This document shows positions 25,788 through 35,279 of a DNA stretch of 64,000 bases, piece by piece; position 1 is the first letter of the stretch, and the number at the start of each line of letters is the position of its first letter. Position numbers and translations under genes: made by a program. The notes below the pieces were generated by a model, which saw nothing but the letters and a program-made list of their open reading frames with translations, had not been told where the DNA came from and searched no databases. This DNA is from CAYNZP01 sp964401835. GTDB lineage: Bacteria > Planctomycetota > Phycisphaerae > SM23-33. The stretch spans positions 124,001 through 188,000 of the forward strand of contig CAYNZP010000005.1 in the NCBI GenBank assembly GCA_964401835.1, in the 5' to 3' direction.

Positions 25788-27572
25788 GTGGGAAGGTTTC
25801 CTGAACAATTTATTCAGCAGATAGCCCAGGCGACAGATATTGTCGAGCTGATAGGCCAATACGTTGCCCTGAAGAAAAAGGGCAAGGAATTCGTCGGCCT
25901 GTGCCCGTTCCACGAAGACAAAAACCCATCCATGTACGTCACGCCGGTCAAGCAGATATTCAAATGCTTTGCCTGCGGTGCCGGGGGCGGCGTTTACCAA
26001 TTTCTGATGCTTTACGAAAAGCTTACTTTTCCAGAGGCGATAAAATCTCTGGCGCAGCAAGCGGGTATCCCCCTTCCAGCCGAAGCTATGTCCGCGCCGC
26101 CCCAAGGCGGCATATCGAAGACAGACCTTTTAAAAGTTACTTCCTTTGCGAAAGATTTTTTCAAGGCACAACTCAAAAGTCCATCCGGCAAGGCCGCACT
26201 TGAATACATACGCAACCGCGGCTTGAGTGAAGAATCCCTGGAAAAATTCGAATTGGGTTATGCTCCAAATTCGTGGGATGCACTGCTAAAAGCCGCTCGA
26301 AGAAAAAATATCAGTGAAAATCAACTCGTCACAGCCGGGCTGGCAGTTCGCCGGCCCGATTCCAGTGGCTGCTACGATCGCTTCCGTAATCGGCTGATCT
26401 TTCCGATCTATGACGTTGCGGGCAACGTTATCGCATTCGGCGGACGTGCATTGGCCAAGGATGAGCAGGCGAAGTATCTCAACAGCCCGGAAACTCCGCT
26501 GTTCGACAAGTCTGGTAATCTTTACGGCTTGAATTTTTCCCGGAAAGCAATCTCAACTAGCGGGCAGGCGATTGTCGTCGAGGGTTACCTTGACGCTCTA
26601 ATGCCACAACAAGCTGAAATTGATAATGTCGTCGCAACACTCGGAACATCCCTGACAGACCGTCATGTAAGAATGCTATCTCGTTATGCGAAGGAGGCAG
26701 TGCTGGTTTTCGACGCTGACACAGCCGGCGCTGCAGCTGCACAAAGGGCGTTGGAGATATTCCTCGCTCAGCGAATGCACGTTCGAGTAGCAACTATCCC
26801 AGCAGGCAAAGACCCTTGCGACTTCATAATCGCCGAAGGAGCCGACGCCTTTAGGAAGTTAATGGAACAGGCTCCGGAAGCTCTGCAGTATGTCTGGGAC
26901 CTTCGCCTCGCAGAATACCAAAATGCAGGCGGAAACCTGGCTGACAGGCGAAGGGTTGTCGAAGATTTCCTGCGGCTGATTGTTTCATCTGAAATTTACG
27001 GCGCTATCGACGGCGTGCGGCGGGGGCAGCTGGCACAGCATTTGGGCCCGATAATCAAGATTTCGCCAATCGACCTCCAGCAGCAGATGCAGCGCATGGC
27101 CCGTCAAATCCGTAAAACATCTTCAGGCCATCAAGCCGACAATAATCAAAACGTCCAGAATCTCGGCTTCCTGGCTGAGAGGAATATACTCGAAGTGCTC
27201 TTGAATGAGCCGGAATTCTTCGACACGGTAGCCGAAAAAATCGACCCTGAAGACTTCCTCGACAATAAGCTTAGCTCAATCGCCCATTGCATCTGGCAGC
27301 TCGGGGACAAGGGAATGTTGAGCATTGAAGAATTGCTGAGACAGCCCCAGATGGCCCAAAACGGCGCAATCCTTACTGATATTGCGACAGAAGGTGAAAA
27401 ACGCGGCAATTTCGCTCAGACCCTTAATGGCGCGATAGAAAACCTGCTTTACAGACGCGACAGGCTTAAATTGCAGGAATTAAAGGCTGCCCCTGACGAG
27501 GATGATAGGCTTCGACAATTGAACGAACACCTTCGGCAGGCAGATATCCGCCGCCACCCAAAAATAAATTAA
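25788..27572 (+). CDS. dnaG: DNA primase
   Basis: Synthesises RNA primers at the replication fork. The 594-aa protein has the N-terminal CHC2 zinc finger (~39-65: CPFHEDKNPSMYV, FKCFACGAGG), the primase core (~125-255: YAPNSWDALL, FRNRLIFPIYDVAGNVIAFGGR), the TOPRIM domain (~255-340: VVEGYLDAL, VFDADTAGAAAAQRA) and a divergent C-terminal DnaB-interacting region. The start is GTG at 25788 with GGAGG six nucleotides upstream. It precedes rpoD, a version of the macromolecular-synthesis operon with rpsU missing. Confidence 0.97.
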   Translation: MGRFPEQFIQQIAQATDIVELIGQYVALKKKGKEFVGLCPFHEDKNPSMYVTPVKQIFKCFACGAGGGVYQFLMLYEKLTFPEAIKSLAQQAGIPLPAEAMSAPPQGGISKTDLLKVTSFAKDFFKAQLKSPSGKAALEYIRNRGLSEESLEKFELGYAPNSWDALLKAARRKNISENQLVTAGLAVRRPDSSGCYDRFRNRLIFPIYDVAGNVIAFGGRALAKDEQAKYLNSPETPLFDKSGNLYGLNFSRKAISTSGQAIVVEGYLDALMPQQAEIDNVVATLGTSLTDRHVRMLSRYAKEAVLVFDADTAGAAAAQRALEIFLAQRMHVRVATIPAGKDPCDFIIAEGADAFRKLMEQAPEALQYVWDLRLAEYQNAGGNLADRRRVVEDFLRLIVSSEIYGAIDGVRRGQLAQHLGPIIKISPIDLQQQMQRMARQIRKTSSGHQADNNQNVQNLGFLAERNILEVLLNEPEFFDTVAEKIDPEDFLDNKLSSIAHCIWQLGDKGMLSIEELLRQPQMAQNGAILTDIATEGEKRGNFAQTLNGAIENLLYRRDRLKLQELKAAPDEDDRLRQLNEHLRQADIRRHPKIN

Positions 27573-27600
27573 GGCCCAAAAGTAGAAATATAAACGAATA

Positions 27601-27630
27601 TTGACTTAATCAGCTGTTTTTGAATATCAT
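27601..27630 (+). promoter_or_regulatory. Candidate rpoD promoter
   Basis: TTGACT (27601-27606), 18-nt spacer, TATCAT (27625-27630) in the 110-nt gap between dnaG and rpoD; predicted start ~45 nt before the rpoD ATG. It would let rpoD be transcribed apart from dnaG. Confidence 0.5.
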
Positions 27631-27682
27631 AGTAAGATTGACGGATATTTGGATTTTAATACAAGCTTCCAGGAGCTTTTGA

Positions 27683-29368
27683 ATGTCTGACGCTTTAAAT
27701 TCAAGCATAAAAAAACTGATCGGCAAGGGTAAGGCCCGTGGGTATCTCACATACGAGGAGATGAACGAGGACTTACCAAACGAGGCTGTATCCCCCGACA
27801 AGCTTGATTCACTTTTGATGACTCTGGACGAATTAGGAATCGAGCTTCTTGATGAGTCGGAAGTCGAAAAGCGGGAAACTTTTGAAGAAGCCCCAAAAGA
27901 GGAAACCAAAAAGCCCCGAAAAACCGCCGCAGAGGCTGCCATCGAAGAACTCGAAGGCTCAGTCAAACGCACCGATGATCCGGTAAGGATGTACCTGACG
28001 CAGATGGGTGAGATTCCGCTTTTGAAGCGGGAAGAAGAAATCGCTCTTGCGAAAAAAATCGAAATGACTCGCATGCACTTCCGCCGACGTGTGCTCGAAA
28101 GCGATTATTGCATACAACAAGCTGTCGATATTCTCACGCAGGTCTACGCCGGAGACCTGCCCTTCGACAGGACCATGAAAATCTCCACAGCCGAGAACCT
28201 CTCGAAAGAAACCATCACTGATCGCATGCCGGCAAATCTAAGAACTCTTCGCAAGATAATTGACCTCGATCAAGAGGATTGGGCAACCGCGACCAACGAA
28301 AAAGAACCGCAAGAGAAACGTCGCAACTCCCGCAAGAGTCTCTGGCGGCGTCGCCGCAGAGCGGCCAAGCTTATGGAGGAGCTTTCACTTAGAACCTCCA
28401 AAATTCAACCGTTGATGAAAAAGCTCCAGCATATCTCCGACAAGATCGAAGAACTCGACCGTACAATCGTCTCTTCCAAGGATGACGGTACTCCCCCGGA
28501 AGATATAGAAGTAATGCAGGAAGAGCGTAGCGGCATAATTGACCTTGTGCTGGAAGAACCAGACATGCTTAAAAAGCGTGTCCATGCAATCCAGAAGGTC
28601 TTCAATGATTACGAACAGGCCAAGCGAGAATTATCGGCCGGCAACTTGCGACTGGTTGTTTCGATAGCCAAGAAATACCGCAACCGTGGCTTGAGCTTCC
28701 TCGACATTATTCAGGAAGGCAACACGGGCCTGATGAGAGCGGTTGATAAGTACGAATATCGCCGCGGCTATAAGTTTTCGACATATGCCACATGGTGGAT
28801 TCGCCAAGCCATCACTCGCGCGATAGCCGACCATGCAAGAACTATCAGAATCCCTGTCCACATGATCGAGACGATGAGCAAGCTTCGCAACATCTCGAAG
28901 CGGTTGGTACAGGAACTCGGCCGCGAGCCTACTATCGAAGAAATCGCACGCGAAGGCGGCATGAGCGTTTCAGAAGCACGCCGCGTACTGAAGATATCCC
29001 GACACCCGATCAGCCTGGACAGACCTGTCGGCGAAAGCGAAGACAGCTACTTCGGAGATTTTATCGAAGACGAAGGTGCCGAAAGCCCGGTTGTTACCGC
29101 GGGCACGGAGATGCTCAAAGACAGAATCGAAGAAGTCCTCAAAACCCTCACCTATCGCGAACGCGAGATTATCAAGCTTCGTTATGGCATCGGTGACGGC
29201 TACACCTATACACTCGAAGAGGTTGGACGAATATTCAAGGTTACCCGTGAACGTGTCCGACAGGTCGAGGCAAAGGCGATCCGCAAACTGCAACACCCGG
29301 TGCGGGCACGAAAGCTTGAAGGTTTTCTTGACGGTGAAGTTGGCGAATTTGACAGCGATGAGTTCTAA
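27683..29368 (+). CDS. rpoD: Primary RNA polymerase sigma factor (sigma-70)
   Basis: Directs core polymerase to housekeeping promoters. The 561 aa include region 1.1 (~1-70: IKKLIGKGKARGYLTYEEMN), region 1.2 (~95-130: DPVRMYLTQMGEIPLLKREEE), a charged non-conserved segment (~150-310), region 2 (~315-385: GNLRLVVSIAKKYRNRGLSF, YKFSTYATWWIRQAI), region 3 and region 4 (~490-550: LTYREREIIKLRYG, TLEEVGRIFKVTRERVRQ). CCAGGAG precedes the ATG. The TTGACA/TATAAT-like promoters found across the window fit this factor. Confidence 0.97.
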   Translation: MSDALNSSIKKLIGKGKARGYLTYEEMNEDLPNEAVSPDKLDSLLMTLDELGIELLDESEVEKRETFEEAPKEETKKPRKTAAEAAIEELEGSVKRTDDPVRMYLTQMGEIPLLKREEEIALAKKIEMTRMHFRRRVLESDYCIQQAVDILTQVYAGDLPFDRTMKISTAENLSKETITDRMPANLRTLRKIIDLDQEDWATATNEKEPQEKRRNSRKSLWRRRRRAAKLMEELSLRTSKIQPLMKKLQHISDKIEELDRTIVSSKDDGTPPEDIEVMQEERSGIIDLVLEEPDMLKKRVHAIQKVFNDYEQAKRELSAGNLRLVVSIAKKYRNRGLSFLDIIQEGNTGLMRAVDKYEYRRGYKFSTYATWWIRQAITRAIADHARTIRIPVHMIETMSKLRNISKRLVQELGREPTIEEIAREGGMSVSEARRVLKISRHPISLDRPVGESEDSYFGDFIEDEGAESPVVTAGTEMLKDRIEEVLKTLTYREREIIKLRYGIGDGYTYTLEEVGRIFKVTRERVRQVEAKAIRKLQHPVRARKLEGFLDGEVGEFDSDEF

Positions 29369-29644
29369 AATTCCTTAATATTTCCGTCATAATTTCTTTC
29401 CCAGACAAGCCTAAGCGAAGAGTCTTTTTTCGTTGCGATCGACGTATATCCTTGGCTCTCAAAAACATGCGATGACTTTGTCAGTGGCAGCGCTATGTCA
29501 CCCCAAAAAAACCCAATCCAAAAATCTTTAACTCTATATAAAAAAAATAGTTAAAATTAATACACCTGCTTTCAAGAGTCGATAAACATATCAGTAAGTT
29601 GATTTGCAATTCTTTTTAAGATGGTCGGGGCTGGAGCTTTGGAA

Positions 29645-30679
29645 ATGGAAGCGAAAATACTGACCAAGCCAGCTGATGTTCTCGTAGTTGATGACGAAAA
29701 ACATATCTGCGAGATGATACGCGACGGACTTTCGAGCTATGGTATCGACTGCATCTGTGCCAGCAACCCTTCACAAGCAAAACAGCTGATAGAGACAACA
29801 AACTTCAAAATCCTAATCTCGGATATATACATGCCCGACATCACAGGTATGGATTTACTTTCCCATACACTCAGGCACAATCCTTCCTGCAAAGTCGTTC
29901 TTATTACCGGAGTGGTAAACACAAAGAACTTAGCTGATGCGCTTCAAAAAGGTGCTTATGACTTTTTCCAGAAGCCATTTGAATTGGAACGCTTCATCGA
30001 AATAATCGCCAAGGCCCTTGCCGACGATTCTCCATTCGGAAACCTTCCGATCAAGGCTGCCCGCGCCATGGTTAAAGAGGCAGAATTAAAACGCGCTTCG
30101 GTCGAAAGTATCCAGGCGTTGGTTCAAACCGTAGAAGCAAAGGATCCCTACACCAGGCGACATAGTGAACAGGTAACACATTATGCCACTTGCATCGCCA
30201 AATACGTAGGCTTGCCTGCAAAGTCGGTCGAATCCATTCGCATTGCTTCGCTTCTTCACGATATTGGCAAAATCGGCATACCAGATAATGTCCTCACAAA
30301 ACCGGGTCGGCTTACCAAAGAAGAATTTGAATACATTCGAAAGCACCCTGCTCTCGGAGCGGAGATAATGGAAAATATTTCGATACTCTCCACCGAAGCC
30401 TTCCTAGTCCGGCACCACCATGAAAGGTGGGACGGGCAGGGCTATCCCGTAGGGTTGGCCGGGGAAGAAATACCCTTCGGCTCGAGGATTATCAACCTAG
30501 CCGACTCCCTTGATGCGATGCTGATGCAGAGAACATACAAAACCGCCTATACCGTAGATAAAGCACTGGACGAGTTTAAACGTTGCGGAGGCAGTCAGTT
30601 CGACCCCGCTCTGGCGATAGAGGCTATTAGATGGGCTCACGAAAATCCGGAAAAGATTATCCATCCCATCTCAACTTGA
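29645..30679 (+). CDS. Response regulator with HD-GYP output domain
   Basis: Predicted cytoplasmic two-component regulator whose output hydrolyses cyclic di-GMP. The 344 aa have a receiver domain (~10-125: LVVDDEKHICEM with the acidic pair, ILISDIYMPDITG with phospho-acceptor Asp, ITG and KPF) and an HD-GYP domain (~150-330: RRHSEQVTHYA, ASLLHDIGKIGIPD, HHHERWDGQGYPVGLAGEEIP). The HD pair and the GYP motif are intact. I prefer ATG 29645, with TGGAG 8 nt upstream, over ATG 29621. No histidine kinase is adjacent. The 29369-29644 gap shows no gene or clear terminator. Confidence 0.9.
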   Translation: MEAKILTKPADVLVVDDEKHICEMIRDGLSSYGIDCICASNPSQAKQLIETTNFKILISDIYMPDITGMDLLSHTLRHNPSCKVVLITGVVNTKNLADALQKGAYDFFQKPFELERFIEIIAKALADDSPFGNLPIKAARAMVKEAELKRASVESIQALVQTVEAKDPYTRRHSEQVTHYATCIAKYVGLPAKSVESIRIASLLHDIGKIGIPDNVLTKPGRLTKEEFEYIRKHPALGAEIMENISILSTEAFLVRHHHERWDGQGYPVGLAGEEIPFGSRIINLADSLDAMLMQRTYKTAYTVDKALDEFKRCGGSQFDPALAIEAIRWAHENPEKIIHPIST

Positions 30680-30839
30680 GCACAAAACACAACCTAGACT
30701 CACCCGATGGTCCTCAAGTGCTTAACATATAATCACATATCAACACAGCGCCACTTCGACCGTTTATTTACCAACAACCCCAAGGATTCCAAAACTACAA
30801 AACACTGTGATTGCAACTCGCTTCTTAAAAGAAAGTTAT

Positions 30840-30868
30840 TTGACATTCGACCAATCTGAACGTATTGT
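30840..30868 (+). promoter_or_regulatory. Promoter of the bamA-ompH unit
   Basis: TTGACA (30840-30845), 17-nt spacer, TATTGT (30863-30868) with predicted start near 30875, leaving a ~135-nt 5' UTR. This is the only clear feature in the 329-nt stretch 30680-31008; the rest shows no gene. Confidence 0.65.
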
Positions 30869-31008
30869 CCTGCCTTAAGTTGATGCTATCTGGCCCGTTA
30901 CATATCGGGCTGAATCGAGAACGTTACTGATAGTTTTTTCAGGACCGAACGTTGTCAGCCAGTCCGGCTTCTACATGGATGGCGTTTCATTGGCGATGGA
31001 GAGCTGCT

Positions 31009-33345
31009 TTGAGCCGCAAGAATTTATTATTACTCTTGTTATTCGCAAGTCTGACTTTCACCCCTTCAATTGCGCTGGGCGATGACGGAGCTGCGGATAT
31101 TGTCATAGAGGTCGACATCAGGGGTAACCAATTTCTCTCCAAAGCTGCCACACTTTCATATGTCAAAACGCGTGAAGGTCAATCCTACGATGAATCCCTG
31201 GTTCGTGCGGATGAACAACGGCTGCTGAAAACCGGCCGATTTGAAAGCGTGCTGGCCACCAAGACTCAAACGCCGGAAGGGGTGATCGTTACTTTTGTAG
31301 TTGTCGAGAGACAGGTAATTTCAAAGGTCGTCTTTGTCGGCAACAAGAATATCTCCGAGACCGAGCTTTTCAATGTGCTGCCGTTCGGTGTTTCCGACCC
31401 GCTGAGTAAATTCTCTGTCGAAGCAGGTAAGCAGGCAATACTCGAAAAATATAAAATTGCCGGCTACAACTTTGCCATTATCACAATAAATGAGATTGCT
31501 CTGGAAAGGCAAAACCAGGTCATCTACGAAATCGTCGAAGGCCCGAAAGTAAGCGTAACCAAGATTATCTTTAAGGGTAACGAATCTTTTGGAAAACTCA
31601 GGCTCAGGTCACAGGTTGGCTCGAGCGCCCGTTTCTGGCCGTTACTGCCCGGCATCCTTGATGTCGAGCAGGTAGATCGCGATGCGAACTTAATAAAGAA
31701 CTTCTACATCCAGGAAGGCTTCCTTGACGCGGAAGTGGATAGACTGTTGGACTTCTCAGCCGACAAAGCAAAAGTCACTATCACATTCATTATTGAGGAA
31801 GGCCAACGCTACAGAGTCAACCGAGTAATCTTCCGTGGAAACACGGTTTTCGCCGATGATGAACTTCTTGGGAAAATGGCTCTGATACAGGGTGAGTACT
31901 ATACTGCCCTGAAAATGCGCCGCGACGTTACCGCGGTCCAGGCAGCATATGGCGAGATCGGTTATATCCAAGCCGACATCATAGCCAAAAAACGCTATCT
32001 TTCCCCAGACACCCCCACCCCCGTCTGGGCCCAGGCATTGGAAGATGGCAAGCCCGCCCTGCTAAATCTCGTCATCGATATTACAGAGGCTGACCAATAC
32101 CGAATTGGCCAGATTTCAATTCGTGGCAATTCTGTCACGCAAGAAAGGGTAATTCGCCGGCAGCTGCGGTTTTTCCCGGAGCAGCTCTACAATACCTCAG
32201 CCGTAGAGGAGTCCCGCCAAAGGCTGACAGAGACCCGTTTGTTTGACAAGGTAACCGTAGATCCGCTGGAAACACAAGACCATGTCCGTAACATATTGGT
32301 TCAGGTCAGTGAGGCCAGGACCGCGGAGTTCCTGGTCGGTGTCGGCGTTACCACCAACAACGGCGTGCTGGGTAACGTATCATTCACCCAAAGGAACTTT
32401 AACATTCTCGGCTGGCCGGAATCTTTCAGCCAGTTCATCCATGGCCAGGCATTCAAAGGCGCCGGCCAGACACTGCGTATTACAGCCGAACCCGGTGTCG
32501 AACTCATGAGATTCAACATCGAATGGACCGAACCGGCCATGTTCGATCAGCCATACAAGTTGAGCGTTAATTCTTTCGTATTCACACGCGGACGTGAAAC
32601 CTATGACGAAACACGTTACGGCGGCGTGATCAGCTTCGGTCATCAGTTCAAGAACCGTTGGTATGGCGAAGTGGCGACAAGAATCGAAGGTGTAACAATC
32701 GACAACCTCGATAGCGCCCCGCCGGAAGTCGTGCTGGACAAAGGCGACCATGTAATGCTAGGACTCAAGGGCACGCTTGTTCGCGATCGTACGGACAGCA
32801 GATGGATGCCATCTACCGGCGACCGTTTCCGTGTTAGCTTCGAGCAGCTGGTGGGCGATTTCAACTTCGGCCGACTTTATACTAACTATAAAATCTTCCG
32901 GACTGTCTTCATAGACGCACTCGACCGCAAACACATTATTGCTGGACGAGCCACCCTCGGCCATATCTTTGGAAGCGCCCCTGTCTTCGAGGAATTTTAC
33001 GGCGGCGGCACCGGCTCTATCAGGGGCTTTTCATATCGCGGTATAAGCCCCAGAAGCCTGGGGACAGAAGACGAGATTGGCGGCGACTTCCTCTTCTTCG
33101 CCGGGACGGAATATTCATTCCCGATATTCGGGGACAAGCTGCGAGGCGTGGTGTTCATCGACACCGGTACAGTTGAGGAGAGCTTTGAAGTCACTACCTA
33201 CCGAATCGCCACTGGTGCGGGTCTGCGGTGGATAATCCCGATGTTCGGCCCGGTACCTATGAGCCTGGACTTTGGCATCCCGGTAGTCAAGGATGGTGAT
33301 GACGACACTCAGCTGATTAACTTCAGCTTCGGCTGGACATTCTAG
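31009..33345 (+). CDS. bamA: Outer membrane protein assembly factor BamA (Omp85)
   Basis: Outer-membrane insertase that folds beta-barrel proteins. From the TTG at 31009 the 778-aa protein opens with a clean signal peptide (SRKNLLLLLLFASLTF, cleavage near ALG-DD). Several POTRA domains follow (~25-430; repeats such as IRGNQFLSKAATLSYV, FVGNKNISETELFNVLP, FKGNESFGKLRLRSQV, FRGNTVFADDELLGKM, IRGNSVTQERVIRRQL), that is five copies. The barrel fills the C-terminal half, with the VRGF-type motif GSIRGFSYRGISP, and the protein ends in an aromatic residue (GWTF). TTG 31009 is chosen because GGAGAG lies 7 nt upstream; an in-frame TTG at 30952 is the longer option. ompH and lpx genes follow. Confidence 0.94.
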   Translation: MSRKNLLLLLLFASLTFTPSIALGDDGAADIVIEVDIRGNQFLSKAATLSYVKTREGQSYDESLVRADEQRLLKTGRFESVLATKTQTPEGVIVTFVVVERQVISKVVFVGNKNISETELFNVLPFGVSDPLSKFSVEAGKQAILEKYKIAGYNFAIITINEIALERQNQVIYEIVEGPKVSVTKIIFKGNESFGKLRLRSQVGSSARFWPLLPGILDVEQVDRDANLIKNFYIQEGFLDAEVDRLLDFSADKAKVTITFIIEEGQRYRVNRVIFRGNTVFADDELLGKMALIQGEYYTALKMRRDVTAVQAAYGEIGYIQADIIAKKRYLSPDTPTPVWAQALEDGKPALLNLVIDITEADQYRIGQISIRGNSVTQERVIRRQLRFFPEQLYNTSAVEESRQRLTETRLFDKVTVDPLETQDHVRNILVQVSEARTAEFLVGVGVTTNNGVLGNVSFTQRNFNILGWPESFSQFIHGQAFKGAGQTLRITAEPGVELMRFNIEWTEPAMFDQPYKLSVNSFVFTRGRETYDETRYGGVISFGHQFKNRWYGEVATRIEGVTIDNLDSAPPEVVLDKGDHVMLGLKGTLVRDRTDSRWMPSTGDRFRVSFEQLVGDFNFGRLYTNYKIFRTVFIDALDRKHIIAGRATLGHIFGSAPVFEEFYGGGTGSIRGFSYRGISPRSLGTEDEIGGDFLFFAGTEYSFPIFGDKLRGVVFIDTGTVEESFEVTTYRIATGAGLRWIIPMFGPVPMSLDFGIPVVKDGDDDTQLINFSFGWTF

Positions 33346-33486
33346 CCCCCCAGATAATGGGCCGAAAACTCACAAAATCTTAACTTGTATCCAACCCAAT
33401 CATAGCGTTTAATTGTCCCCTGGCAGAGTTGGTGCCAAAGACCTTTGAATAATTTCCAAAAATAAGATTCTTTTTTGAGGTGCAAA

Positions 33487-34101
33487 ATGACAAAGCCACG
33501 TTTGTTTATCGTAACTGCAGCCGTACTAGCCATTGTCGCAGCTATTGTTATCCAGAATTCCTTTGCCCAGAATCGTCCTTCGGTTTCTGCGGGCGTGACT
33601 AAAGTCGCCGTTTGCGACATTGTTGAGGTCTTCAACAATTACGAACGCGCCAAAGACCTGACTTCCAAACTCAATGAACGTACCAAGGGAATTGAGGGTG
33701 AAAACCAAACCCGCCTTAAATCTCTCGAAGCAATAAAAATGGAACTCGAAGGCCTGAACCCCGGAAGCCCGGAACACGATCAGCGGCTCAACGAACTGCA
33801 ACGGCTCAGCATCGAACGCGACGCCTGGCTGAAGTTCCAGGAAACGCTTGCCAGACGGGAACACGTTCGATTCACCCAGCAGATGTACGAGGAAATCCTC
33901 GGCACTATCGGTGAAATCTCTCGCGAAAAAGGCATTCAGATCGTGCTCTATCGTGAAAAAGATTTCCAGCAGGCTGCTAACACCGCTGAACTGCTCCAGC
34001 AGATTCAATTGCGCAAGGTTCTTTACAGCGACCAGAGCATTGACATTACCGAAACCGTTCTGGAAAGGCTGAATCTGGCTTATCGCAAAACTGCCGAATA
34101 A
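33487..34101 (+). CDS. OmpH/Skp family periplasmic chaperone
   Basis: 204-aa protein with an N-terminal signal peptide (LFIVTAAVLAIVAAIVI, cleavage near SFAQ) and a mostly alpha-helical, charged coiled-coil body (~45-190) typical of Skp/OmpH, which holds unfolded outer-membrane proteins on the way to BamA. The core carries KVAVCDIVEVFNNYERAKDL, matching the Skp start (IAVVDMQKVF-like), and GIQIVLYREKD. GAGG precedes ATG 33487. An intrinsic terminator follows at 34137, so bamA and ompH may form their own transcript, with lpx genes read separately or by read-through. Confidence 0.88.
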   Translation: MTKPRLFIVTAAVLAIVAAIVIQNSFAQNRPSVSAGVTKVAVCDIVEVFNNYERAKDLTSKLNERTKGIEGENQTRLKSLEAIKMELEGLNPGSPEHDQRLNELQRLSIERDAWLKFQETLARREHVRFTQQMYEEILGTIGEISREKGIQIVLYREKDFQQAANTAELLQQIQLRKVLYSDQSIDITETVLERLNLAYRKTAE

Positions 34102-34136
34102 TTTCTGTAAAACCGGTTAATTTTGATATAAACTTT

Positions 34137-34170
34137 ATGCCCACATGCAATTGCGTGTGGGCATTTTTCT
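34137..34170 (+). terminator. Intrinsic terminator after ompH
   Basis: A perfect 9-bp stem ATGCCCACA/TGTGGGCAT (34137-34145 with 34156-34164) is followed by a T-rich run. It separates bamA-ompH from the lpx genes. Confidence 0.85.
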
Positions 34171-34229
34171 TATTTTGGGGCGTCCTTGCCAGTTGAGCAA
34201 AGTCGTACTATCATGTGACGAAACAAACT

Positions 34230-35279
34230 ATGACTAAACAGCAAATGACAGTTGAATCTATTGCCAAACTCGTTGGCGGAATCGTAGACGGCGACGGCTC
34301 GAAAGTGCTCGAGCAAATAGTACCCATCAGCGAAGCCGGACCAAACGATTTGACATTTGCTATAGACGACAAAAACGTCGCTAAGCTTAAAGACACCAAG
34401 GCAGCTGCAGCTATTATCCCACAAGATGTCAGTGCCGAAGGTCTGGCCATGGGACTTATAAAAGTAGCCGATGTGGGCGAGGCTGTGGCAACGCTACTGG
34501 ACAAACTTGCTCCGCAGGAAGACTTTCCCCCTGTCGGCGTGCACAGTTCCGCGGTTATCTCAGATACTGCCGACTTGGCCGACAATGTCGCAATAGGCGC
34601 CAACGTAACAATTGGCGAGAGAACCAGGATAGGCCCCGGCTGTGTAATCTGTCCAAATGTCGTAATCGGCGCAGATGTTGAGCTCGCCAGTGATGTCGTC
34701 CTCTTCGAGGGCGTAGTGGTTCGGCAAAATTCCCAGATAGGAAATCGTGTACGAATCGGCTCCAACACGGTTATCGGCTTTGAAGGCTTTGGCTATTACA
34801 CTTCTGACGGCATTCATTATAGAATACCGCATATTGGAAACGTGGTTCTGGAAGACGACGTTGAAATAGGCGCATGCAGCTGCGTGGACAAAGGCAAGTT
34901 CGGCTCAACAAGGGTCGGTGCGGGAACAAAAATCGACAATCTCGTTCAGATTGCCCATAATGTCCAGGTCGGAAAGGGCTGCCTCCTGACGGGCCAAAGT
35001 GGCGTGGCTGGCTCGGCTAAACTCGGCAATTATGTTGTCCTTGGCGGAAATTCCGGAGTTCGCGATAATATCTCCATTGGTAACGGTGTGCAGTGTGCGG
35101 CCCATTCTGCCATCGCAGCTGATGTTCCCGACGGGCAGATCGTCGCCGGCACACCAGCCATGCCTGCAAGAGAGAAGTACCGTGTGATTAAGGCACAGGA
35201 AAAATTGCCCGAGCTTCTCAAGCAGGTAAAGAAACTTGAAGCGAGGTTGGAAAAACTTGAGTCTTCAAAAGACAATTGA
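34230..35279 (+). CDS. lpxD: UDP-3-O-(3-hydroxyacyl)glucosamine N-acyltransferase LpxD
   Basis: Third enzyme of lipid A synthesis; transfers a second acyl chain from ACP to the glucosamine nitrogen. The ~349-aa protein has the N-terminal uridine-binding domain (~1-100: ISEAGPNDLTFAIDDK), a left-handed beta-helix of hexapeptide repeats (~105-300: IGANVTIGERTRIGPGC, FEGFGYYTSDGIHYRIPHIG) with the catalytic His in VQIAHNVQVGKGCLLTGQSG, and a C-terminal helix. The start is uncertain among GTG 34215, ATG 34230 and ATG 34245, none with a clear ribosome-binding site. It overlaps lpxC-fabZ. Confidence 0.93.
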   Translation: MTKQQMTVESIAKLVGGIVDGDGSKVLEQIVPISEAGPNDLTFAIDDKNVAKLKDTKAAAAIIPQDVSAEGLAMGLIKVADVGEAVATLLDKLAPQEDFPPVGVHSSAVISDTADLADNVAIGANVTIGERTRIGPGCVICPNVVIGADVELASDVVLFEGVVVRQNSQIGNRVRIGSNTVIGFEGFGYYTSDGIHYRIPHIGNVVLEDDVEIGACSCVDKGKFGSTRVGAGTKIDNLVQIAHNVQVGKGCLLTGQSGVAGSAKLGNYVVLGGNSGVRDNISIGNGVQCAAHSAIAADVPDGQIVAGTPAMPAREKYRVIKAQEKLPELLKQVKKLEARLEKLESSKDN

